DNA from: a bacterium UBP11_UBA4055
GTDB taxonomy: Bacteria > UBA4055
Assembly: GCA_002382735.1 (NCBI GenBank)
Contig: DFZN01000026.1
Span: 28,686-45,845 of the forward strand
Length of the DNA stretch: 17,160 nt
Reading direction: 5' to 3'
Part shown: positions 9,192-16,063 of the stretch, in pieces
Numbering within the stretch: the first letter of the stretch is position 1
Layout of the letters: each line of letters begins with the position of its first letter
Notes under the pieces: generated by a model
Told to the model about the DNA's origin: nothing
Database searches by the model: none
Seen by the model: the letters and a program-made list of their open reading frames with translations, nothing else
Made by a program: the position numbers and the translations under genes

Positions 9192-9264
9192 TGTTGTCCG
9201 CCCGAAGTTTTTTTGGGCAAAGTCTGTTGGATCAATTTAGTTTTTTGGATACCGGGCGACGGCA
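9192..9264 (+). promoter_or_regulatory. Possible structured leader RNA with two competing helices upstream of nnr
   Basis: Two mutually exclusive foldings can be drawn by eye. In the first, GCCCGAA (9200-9206) pairs with TTTGGGC (9212-9218), with one G-U pair and a five-base loop. In the second, 9192-9204 pairs with 9253-9264 in a helix of about 12 pairs with one bulged C (9199) and two G-U pairs. Both use GCCC at 9200-9203, so only one can form at a time. No known riboswitch is recognised. The folding was done by hand with no energy calculation, and regulation is inference. Confidence 0.35.
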
Positions 9265-9304
9265 GTTTATAGATTTCTAACATAAATATTGAGGGATAAA
9301 GACC

Positions 9305-10858
9305 ATGAAAAAACTAGTTACGGCCGAGATAATGAAACAGCTCGACAAACTTGCAGCTGAGCAGTACGGGATCACATCTTCGGTGCTGATGGAAAATGCG
9401 GGAAAATGTATTTATGAATTTGTGAAAGAATACGAGAAAAGCGTAGAAGGGAAAAAGATCGCCCTAGTATGCGGAAAAGGCAACAACGGGGGCGACGGGC
9501 TCGCCGCGGCTTTTTATCTTGTCTCCGACGGTGCGGATGTATCTGTTACGGTACTCGCGGGAAAAGACGACATTTCGGAAGACTCAAATGAACAGCTTAA
9601 AAAACTTTCGAAGAAAACAAAGAATATCAATTTTATCTCAGCATCCTCCGAATTCGATCTTTCAGGCACGGATATAGTGATTGACGCAATATTCGGCACC
9701 GGTTTCAATTCGAATCCGGAAGGGCTGTTCTATGAAGTGATAAAAAAGATGAACGATTCAGACTGCCGCATATATTCTGTCGACATTCCGTCATGCATCC
9801 ACGGAACTACAGGCAATGCCGAAGACATAGCCGTATTCGCTGATCACACCGTTACTCTCGGTTATCCCAAGATAGGACTTTACATTAATGACGGTTATGT
9901 GCATTCCGGAACTATTGACATTGCAGACATCGGCCTTCCGAAAGAACTCGACGATGAAATACTGGACACAAGGATGCTTCTTGAAGTCTCCGATGCTGCA
10001 GGCGTGTACAGGAAAAGGAGCCTGACCTGCGAGAAAAAGGATTTCGGCAAGATATTCAATTTCTCAGGATCTCTCTCTATGCCCGGAGCCGCGGTTCTTT
10101 CATCAACGGCCGCGCTAAGAACGGGCTGCGGACTGGTCAAACTGGGAATACCCATGAACATTTCTGCGTCAGTTTCCACTGTTCATCCGGAGATAATGAC
10201 GATACCTCTCGGTTACGCCCAGCCCGGATTCACTTCAATGCTCGCCGAAAAGGATGTTATCAAAGGCTACCGCTGGTCGGACGCTGTCCTGATCGGCCCG
10301 GGTCTTTCTGTCCATCCCGAAACCAAAAAAGTCATCAAAAGGCTTATACAGAAATTCGAGGCCGGAAAACCGACGGTCCTGGATGCGGACGCGCTTAATA
10401 CGCTTGCCGAAACACCTGACATTCTGTCCGATTTCAGCAATAATATAGTGATCACTCCCCACAACGGAGAAATGGCAAGACTGTGTCAGACAAGCAAGGA
10501 ACTTTTTCTCCTCAACAGGCTTGAGATCACCGTACAGAAGGCTATCGACTGGAAATGCTTCATCGTACTCAAAGGAACACCGACACTGATAGCCTGCCCT
10601 GACGGAAAGGTCATGATACACATCAACAAGAATCCCGGACTGGCCAAAGGGGGAACGGGCGATGTTCTATCAGGTATAATCGTGAGCCTTCTGGGGCAGA
10701 AAATCAGCCCGGAAAAAGCCGCTGTCGCAGCACTTTTCGTCCATTCTACCGCGGGAATGCTGGCCACCGAAAAAATGGGTGAAGCGAGTGTACTGCCGTC
10801 TGATGTCGTGGCTGAGATACCCAATGCCATTAAACTCCTTTCTTCTCAGGAGAAATAA
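9305..10858 (+). CDS. nnr: Bifunctional NAD(P)H-hydrate epimerase / ADP-dependent NAD(P)H-hydrate dehydratase
   Basis: This enzyme repairs damaged NADH and NADPH hydrates: the N-terminal half interconverts the R and S forms of NAD(P)HX and the C-terminal half dehydrates the S form using ADP. At 517 residues it has the usual fused length. The epimerase part (about 1-220) has NNGGDG (60-65) and FGTG. The kinase-like dehydratase part (about 230-517) has IGPGLS, DADALN, TPHNGE, KGTPT and the GGTGD motif with D453 at the catalytic position. The epimerase loop usually written PSGxD reads PSCIH here (P162-H166), so C164 replaces Gly and H166 replaces Asp. That could weaken the epimerase half. A Shine-Dalgarno GAGGGA (9291-9296) lies 8 nt before the ATG. 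The gene has its own promoter at 9155-9183, and its stop overlaps the rel start. Confidence 0.95.
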   Translation: MKKLVTAEIMKQLDKLAAEQYGITSSVLMENAGKCIYEFVKEYEKSVEGKKIALVCGKGNNGGDGLAAAFYLVSDGADVSVTVLAGKDDISEDSNEQLKKLSKKTKNINFISASSEFDLSGTDIVIDAIFGTGFNSNPEGLFYEVIKKMNDSDCRIYSVDIPSCIHGTTGNAEDIAVFADHTVTLGYPKIGLYINDGYVHSGTIDIADIGLPKELDDEILDTRMLLEVSDAAGVYRKRSLTCEKKDFGKIFNFSGSLSMPGAAVLSSTAALRTGCGLVKLGIPMNISASVSTVHPEIMTIPLGYAQPGFTSMLAEKDVIKGYRWSDAVLIGPGLSVHPETKKVIKRLIQKFEAGKPTVLDADALNTLAETPDILSDFSNNIVITPHNGEMARLCQTSKELFLLNRLEITVQKAIDWKCFIVLKGTPTLIACPDGKVMIHINKNPGLAKGGTGDVLSGIIVSLLGQKISPEKAAVAALFVHSTAGMLATEKMGEASVLPSDVVAEIPNAIKLLSSQEK

Positions 10859-12987
10859 TGCCTGAAAGGTACGAATCGCAGATTGAGAGCGTTATCGAAA
10901 AACTCCGCTCCACCGGACAGCAGGTAAACGGAGATCTTATACGAAGAGCTTACCAGTTCGCTTTCGATGCACATAAAAATGTTTTCAGACGAAGCGGGAA
11001 GCCCTACATTGAGCACCCTGTAGAAGTGGCTGAAATACTCTCCGAATTCAAGGTCGACGATATTACTATAGCAGCGGCACTTCTTCATGATGTCGTTGAG
11101 GATACAGATATTTCTGAACTTGAAATAAAAGAGAAATTCGGCGAGACCATATCCGAGATCGTCAACGGGGTCACAAAGATCAACGAGATATACTACAACA
11201 CTCTTGAAGAGAAGCAGTCGGAAAATTACAGAAAGCTCATAATCAGCATGATAAAAGATTTGAGGGTGATAATAATCAAATTCGCCGACAGGATCCACAA
11301 CATGCGCACGATCAAGTACATGAAACCCGAAAAACAAAAACAGATCGCAAGGGAAACTTTAGACATTTACGCTCCTCTTGCATACAGGCTGGGGATGTAC
11401 AAAATAAAAAATGAGCTTGAGGACCGTTCGTTCGGAGTTATAGACCCTGAGAATTTCGAGGCGATAAGCAAACAGATCAAAGAGACCCACGGCTCGATGG
11501 AGGCTTTGATCGCAAAGATCACGCCCGTCATCATTTCAGCTCTTGAAAAAGACGGGATAAAAGCATCGGTGAGCGGAAGGATAAAACATATTTATTCGAT
11601 ATATAACAAACTGGCGGGAAGAAAGAAGAGTTTTAATGAGATAATGGACATAATAGCTCTGAGGATCGTCATCCCTGACGACGGCGACTGCTATCATATT
11701 TTAAGCATAGTCCATCAACTTTTCATGCCTGTACAGGGAATGTTCAACGATTACATAGCCGCGCCCAAAGCGAACGGATACCAGTCTCTTCACACAAAGG
11801 TCGTCTTCGAGAACAGGGTGATAGAGATCCAGATCAGGACTGAAAAAATGCACGAGATCGCGGAATTCGGTCTTGCGGCGCACTGGAGATATAAGACCTC
11901 GAACAGCGAAGACCTTCATGCCATAGACGAATATATAACCAAGCTCAGGAACATTCTTCAGGAAAGTTTTGATGCTACAGACCCTAAGGATATTCTTGAA
12001 GACCTGAAGATAAATCTTATATCCGGAGAAATATTCGTTTTTACTCCCAAAAAGGACCTCGTAACCCTTCCGGCAGGATCAACGCCCGTAGATTTTGCCT
12101 ATAAGATACACGAGAACATCGGCAACATGTGCATAGCGGCAAAAAAAGGCGGAAAGGTCATACCTCTCTCATCCCGGCTTGAGAACGGCGACATAATCGA
12201 GATCATAACTTCACCGAGATCAGCACCGTCCTACAACTGGCTAAGATTCGCTAAAAGTCCCAGGGCGAGAACGGCTATCAGGCATTATCTGAAAAGGGAG
12301 GAGAATCAGAAAACCGTCAAACTGGGAAGAGAGATCTTCACCGCTGAATTCAGGAAATACAACCTCAAGATAGAGAAAAAGACGCTCCAGCATATCCTGA
12401 AGTCGTTCGGGTTCCAGACTCCGGAGGATTTTTACTTCGCAATAGGAAACGGGGACATAAGGCCCAACCAGTTCATGAGAAAGATAAGCAATCTCAAAAA
12501 AGAGAGCCTTTTGACAAGACTTGTCTCTATGATCAAAGTTAAATCCCCTTCTTCTCAGACAGATGCCGGTAACGGGAACAGTGAAGGAATAATATATGCG
12601 CCGTGCTGTCATCCCCTTCCGGGCGATTCCATTGTCGGACAAAGACTGCCGGACGGAAAACTGATGATACATATCTCGAACTGCTCGGCGGTCGGATCGG
12701 TAAACCCGTCTGCGCTGGTCAACACCGTTTGGGATTTCGGGCGTGACGAGGATTTCGAGGTCAGCTTTAAGGTCGCGGGAGAGGACAGACCCAACCTTCT
12801 TTTCGAAATGATAAAAGTGATCAACTCTCTGAATATCAATCTGAGCTACATTGAAATCAAATCAGAGAACTCGATCGCGACCGGTTCATTTACCGGAAGG
12901 GTCAAGAATCTGGGTCATTTTATAAGGCTGAGGAAAAAACTTTTCTCACTGAACGGAATACTCTCTATCGAAAGGCTCATACAGTAG
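10858..12987 (+). CDS. rel: Long RelA/SpoT-type (p)ppGpp synthetase/hydrolase
   Basis: Rel makes and degrades the alarmone (p)ppGpp, which slows growth under starvation. The 709-residue protein has the full order: HD hydrolase, synthetase, TGS (about 390-450), helical linker, and C-terminal ACT. The hydrolase metal ligands H53, H77, D78 (in HDVVEDT) and D144 are all present, so it should hydrolyse. The synthetase residues D264, Y308 (in GYQSLH), H312 and E323 (in EIQIRT) are present as well. These positions match the numbering of Streptococcus equisimilis Rel as I remember it. The loop usually RXKD in bifunctional enzymes and EXDD in RelA reads MFND (295-298). The start overlaps the nnr stop (TAATG), with AGGAG (10848-10852) inside nnr, so translation is probably coupled. 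Its TAG stop directly abuts the stop of the opposite-strand gene. Confidence 0.97.
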   Translation: MPERYESQIESVIEKLRSTGQQVNGDLIRRAYQFAFDAHKNVFRRSGKPYIEHPVEVAEILSEFKVDDITIAAALLHDVVEDTDISELEIKEKFGETISEIVNGVTKINEIYYNTLEEKQSENYRKLIISMIKDLRVIIIKFADRIHNMRTIKYMKPEKQKQIARETLDIYAPLAYRLGMYKIKNELEDRSFGVIDPENFEAISKQIKETHGSMEALIAKITPVIISALEKDGIKASVSGRIKHIYSIYNKLAGRKKSFNEIMDIIALRIVIPDDGDCYHILSIVHQLFMPVQGMFNDYIAAPKANGYQSLHTKVVFENRVIEIQIRTEKMHEIAEFGLAAHWRYKTSNSEDLHAIDEYITKLRNILQESFDATDPKDILEDLKINLISGEIFVFTPKKDLVTLPAGSTPVDFAYKIHENIGNMCIAAKKGGKVIPLSSRLENGDIIEIITSPRSAPSYNWLRFAKSPRARTAIRHYLKREENQKTVKLGREIFTAEFRKYNLKIEKKTLQHILKSFGFQTPEDFYFAIGNGDIRPNQFMRKISNLKKESLLTRLVSMIKVKSPSSQTDAGNGNSEGIIYAPCCHPLPGDSIVGQRLPDGKLMIHISNCSAVGSVNPSALVNTVWDFGRDEDFEVSFKVAGEDRPNLLFEMIKVINSLNINLSYIEIKSENSIATGSFTGRVKNLGHFIRLRKKLFSLNGILSIERLIQ

Positions 12988-14763
12988 TTATAATGTGTTC
13001 GTGTTGTGATTGAATTCAGGCACTATTTCTTTTATTTTTGATATTTTATCCTCGCAGATAAGAAGTTCGTTTATCTGACTGTTAAGCGTATTGATGTCAT
13101 ATTTTCTCGCCTGCGCTACCGTTATCGATTCGAATTTCGTTTTTCGGTCCGTCTCGGATATCAAAAGCTCCTCGAAAAGTTTTTCGCCGGGTCTTAAGCC
13201 TGTGAATTTGATCTCGATATCCTCGCGCCCCGCCAGCTTCAGCATGCTCTTCGCCAGATCAAGTATCCTTACCGGCTCGCCCATGTCGAGGATCAGTATC
13301 TCGCCGCCGCGGCCGATGGACGCAGCCTGAAGCACAAGCTGGCACGCTTCAGGAATGAGCATAAAATATCTTGTTATATCAGGATGAGTGATGGTTAACG
13401 GACCGCCCTCCTGTATCTGCTTTTTGAACTTGGGGATCACTGATCCTGACGAACCGAGCACATTCCCGAACCGCACCGAGCATATCTCTGTCCCGTTGTG
13501 GTTCATGTTCTGGGCGTAAAGTTCACATATCCTTTTTGTCGCGCCCATCACATTTGTCGGCCTCACAGCTTTGTCCGTCGATATCAGAACGAATTTTTCG
13601 ACTCTGTATTTTACGGAAAGATCTATACAGTTCTTAGTTCCGACAATGTTGTTCGTTATCCCTTCGATCTTATTGTATTCGACCATTGGAACATGCTTGT
13701 AAGCCGCGGCGTGAATAACAATGTCCGGACGGTATTTCTCAAATGTCTTCTCGAGATGTTCGAGATGTCTGACCGACTGAAGTACAGGCACGACCTTTGG
13801 ACAATTGAGCTCCTCGTTTATGAGGTAGAGGTCAAATTCGCTGTGATCCAATATCACGATCTGCTCAGCTCCGAAACTGCAGACCTGCCTGCAGATCTCC
13901 GAACCGATACTGCCCCCGCCTCCCGTTACAAGTACTTTTTTGCCTCTGATGAAGTCCTTGATAAGTGCTTCGTTCAGGTCTTTGGGGTGGCGTGCAAGAA
14001 GATCTTTTACATCAACTTCCCTGAGCTGAGTAAAAAAACTCTTGTCCTTAAGAATGTCCTGTAAGGCCGGCAATATCCTGACCTGATGAAAGTACTGGCT
14101 TAAGTCGTTATAGAACTGCTTGATCAGTTTCTTGTCTGAAAGCGAAGGCATGGCTATGACCAGCAGATCGTTCTTCTTTTTACCGCCTTTTTCGGCCATT
14201 TTAATGAACCTGTCCTTCCTCACAACGGGAACTCCCTCAAGAGTCCTCTGCGCAACCTTGTCATCGTCGTCAATGAAGAACCCGACCTTATATGGAGAGT
14301 CCGAAAGCTCCTCAAATATCTTCTGTCCGGCTTTGCCTGCCCCGTAAATGACAGCAGTCCTTGATTTCTTCAGGTTAGAGTTCATGTACATGAACCTGTA
14401 GATGAACATCGCGAGGTTCTGCATGAAAAGAAAAAGTACCATCTCTAAAATAAGCATCCTGAATATCACCGGCGGATGTTTGAATATCAGAAAAAATACC
14501 GGCAGAGAACACAAGAACGAGATAAATCCGATTATATTTTTCTTCAGATATGACCTTGCCGTTGCCGCGGACCAGGAAAGTTTGGCATCGTTGAGAATTA
14601 TGAACGAAAGGATCATCCTGACGGAAAAGATGAATATGAGGTGATTGAGATGAGTGTCAAGATCGAGAAAGATTATGGCGGAGAAATAACTGCATATAGT
14701 TAACAGGAGCGTAACGAGGACCGAAAGAAGTCTTTTATTTGAGGACCTTAATGTCCTGATCAT
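12988..14763 (-). CDS. pglF: Membrane UDP-N-acetylglucosamine 4,6-dehydratase, PglF/WbpM/CapD type
   Basis: Enzymes of this type use bound NAD to convert UDP-GlcNAc to UDP-4-keto-6-deoxy-GlcNAc at the inner membrane, the first step to bacillosamine and related surface sugars. The 591-residue length matches PglF (590). Four hydrophobic segments (about 13-34, 40-58, 76-95, 101-124) come first. A first nucleotide-binding fold has GAGKAG (141-146) and a second, catalytic one has TGGGGSIG (280-287). AAYKHVPMVE follows, then STDK (395-398) and VMGATK, where M406 replaces the usual catalytic Tyr four residues before K410, as is typical of this subfamily. It lies 9 nt after the aminotransferase stop with AGGGA (14770-14774) as Shine-Dalgarno, so it is the second gene of that operon. 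The exact sugar product is not proven; FlaA1/WbpM relatives have similar motifs. Confidence 0.92.
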   Translation of the reverse strand: MIRTLRSSNKRLLSVLVTLLLTICSYFSAIIFLDLDTHLNHLIFIFSVRMILSFIILNDAKLSWSAATARSYLKKNIIGFISFLCSLPVFFLIFKHPPVIFRMLILEMVLFLFMQNLAMFIYRFMYMNSNLKKSRTAVIYGAGKAGQKIFEELSDSPYKVGFFIDDDDKVAQRTLEGVPVVRKDRFIKMAEKGGKKKNDLLVIAMPSLSDKKLIKQFYNDLSQYFHQVRILPALQDILKDKSFFTQLREVDVKDLLARHPKDLNEALIKDFIRGKKVLVTGGGGSIGSEICRQVCSFGAEQIVILDHSEFDLYLINEELNCPKVVPVLQSVRHLEHLEKTFEKYRPDIVIHAAAYKHVPMVEYNKIEGITNNIVGTKNCIDLSVKYRVEKFVLISTDKAVRPTNVMGATKRICELYAQNMNHNGTEICSVRFGNVLGSSGSVIPKFKKQIQEGGPLTITHPDITRYFMLIPEACQLVLQAASIGRGGEILILDMGEPVRILDLAKSMLKLAGREDIEIKFTGLRPGEKLFEELLISETDRKTKFESITVAQARKYDINTLNSQINELLICEDKISKIKEIVPEFNHNTNTL

Positions 14764-14772
14764 AATTCGTCC

Positions 14773-15897
14773 CTAAGTTTTTAACTTGTCTCTTATTATG
14801 CTTATGATCTCCCCGAGCTCCCCGTCCGTCATTTTCGTATCCGACGGCAGGCACAGACCGTCCCTGAACATCCTTTCCGATGTCCCGTCGGAATAATTCA
14901 CGCAGTCTTTGAAAACCGGCTGAAGGTGCATCGGCTTCCATAACGGTCTCGACTCGATGTTGTATTTTAAAAGTTCATACCTTATTTCTTCCCTTTTTCC
15001 CGGATCGAAGACAGCCGCTGTCAGCCATCTGTTCCCTCTTGTTCCCTCAAGCTCAGGCTGAAAGACCGCTCCCCCGATACCGGCCAGTCCGTTATGATAA
15101 AGTTCGAATATCTCTCTTTTCCTTTTCACCCTCATGTCGAGTACCCTGAGCTGACCGCGCCCAATCCCCGCAAGCACATTGCTCATTCTGTAGTTATAGC
15201 CGATGTGGGTATGCTCGTAATGCGGAGCGTCGTCCCTCGCCTGTGTTGACAGAAATTTCGCCTTTCTGCAGAACTCTTCGTTGTCGGATACCATCATTCC
15301 GCCGCCGGATGTGGTGAGTATCTTGTTGCCGTTGAATGAGAGTATCCCGAAGTCCCCGAATGTGCCGAGCTTTTTCCCTTTATATTCCGCTCCGAGAGCC
15401 TCCGCGGCATCCTCAACGAGAACCGTTTTGTGATGCCTGCATATTTCGGCGATCTCCTCTATCTTAGCACTCTGCCCGTAGAGGTGAACGGCTATGACGG
15501 CTTTCGGTGTTTTTCCTGTTTTATCTTTTCGGTCAGTTATCGCTTTTTCCAAAAGCTCCGGGCTCATGTTCCAGCTCTCTTCCTCGCTGTCAACAAAAAC
15601 AGGCTGAGCCTGCTGATAAGCTATTGGGTTGGCCGAACCCGAAAAAGTGAATGACTGGCAGATGACCTCGTCACCCGCTTTTACGCCGGTCATGATGAGA
15701 GCAAGATGTATAGCCGCCGTCCCTGAACTGAGAGCGGCCGCCGATCCTGATCCGAGATATCCGCACATCTCTTTTTCAAAAGCGTCAACATTCGGTCCGA
15801 GCGGCGCGATCCAGTTGGAATCGAAAGCCTCTTTTACGAATTTCTGCTCTTCGTTACCTATATGCGGTGATGAAAGCCAGATCTTTCTGCGTTCCAA
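14773..15897 (-). CDS. pglE: UDP-4-keto-sugar aminotransferase, PglE-like (DegT/DnrJ/EryC1/StrS family)
   Basis: This PLP-dependent fold-type I aminotransferase would place an amino group on C4 of the keto sugar made by the next gene's enzyme, giving a UDP-4-amino-4,6-dideoxy sugar. The 374-residue sequence closely resembles Campylobacter PglE as I remember it: SNWIAPLGPNVDAFE near the start, VEDAAEALG with D163 for the PLP ring nitrogen, SFNGNKILTTSGGGM with PLP lysine K192, YNYRMSNVLAGIG, and RPLWKPMH. The start is TTG at 15895-15897: AGGGGGA (15903-15909) lies 5 nt upstream, and the first in-frame ATG is only at residue 44, inside the domain. It is the first gene of a two-gene operon with a consensus promoter at 15979-16007. 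No acetyltransferase (PglD) gene is seen in the window. Confidence 0.93.
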   Translation of the reverse strand: MERRKIWLSSPHIGNEEQKFVKEAFDSNWIAPLGPNVDAFEKEMCGYLGSGSAAALSSGTAAIHLALIMTGVKAGDEVICQSFTFSGSANPIAYQQAQPVFVDSEEESWNMSPELLEKAITDRKDKTGKTPKAVIAVHLYGQSAKIEEIAEICRHHKTVLVEDAAEALGAEYKGKKLGTFGDFGILSFNGNKILTTSGGGMMVSDNEEFCRKAKFLSTQARDDAPHYEHTHIGYNYRMSNVLAGIGRGQLRVLDMRVKRKREIFELYHNGLAGIGGAVFQPELEGTRGNRWLTAAVFDPGKREEIRYELLKYNIESRPLWKPMHLQPVFKDCVNYSDGTSERMFRDGLCLPSDTKMTDGELGEIISIIRDKLKT

Positions 15898-15902
15898 AAA
15901 AA

Positions 15903-15909
15903 TCCCCCT
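15903..15909 (-). promoter_or_regulatory. Ribosome binding site that supports a TTG start for pglE
   Basis: AGGGGGA on the minus strand lies 5 nt before the TTG at 15897, the only start codon with a suitable site that keeps the N-terminal part of the aminotransferase fold. The strong site may compensate for the weak start codon. Confidence 0.65.
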
Positions 15910-15947
15910 GATAATTAATAGGCGACAGTTTTACTGAATACTTCTGT

Positions 15948-15961
15948 TTAGCGTACGCTTA
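15948..15961. promoter_or_regulatory. Palindrome AGCGTACGCT in the pglE leader
   Basis: A perfect 10-bp palindrome (15950-15959) is flanked by a further matching pair (15948/15961) after one mismatch. It lies about +13 to +22 relative to the predicted pglE transcription start. It could be an operator for a dimeric regulator or a small RNA hairpin; neither is shown. Confidence 0.3.
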
Positions 15962-15978
15962 ATATAAACTCAACCTGA

Positions 15979-16007
15979 ATTATAATTCAAATTACGCTCA
16001 TTGTCAA
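15979..16007 (-). promoter_or_regulatory. Perfect consensus sigma70 promoter of the pglE-pglF operon
   Basis: On the minus strand TTGACA (16007-16002) is followed after exactly 17 nt by TATAAT (15984-15979), matching all 12 consensus positions. Transcription would start near 15972 and give a leader of about 75 nt before the pglE TTG. Confidence 0.8.
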
Positions 16008-16063
16008 TTTATTTTTTATACATAAAACTTGATTGTTTGTAAATATTTCTATATTTTTGATGC

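Noticed and set aside
9168..9272. A 34-codon ORF (ATG to TAG) upstream of nnr that could look like a leader peptide with several cysteines
   Set aside because: Its ATG lies between the -35 and -10 boxes, so it would not be on the predicted transcript, and it has no Shine-Dalgarno site.
13498..14064. A 188-codon plus-strand ORF opposite pglF
   Set aside because: It is a shadow frame: pglF has intact catalytic motifs on the other strand through the same bases, and the ORF shows no domain or ribosome site.
16052..16059. TATTTTTG resembling the Bacteroidota -7 element TAnnTTTG
   Set aside because: It ends four bases before the ATG, leaving no room for a start site, and no matching -33 element is seen; AT-rich DNA gives such matches by chance.
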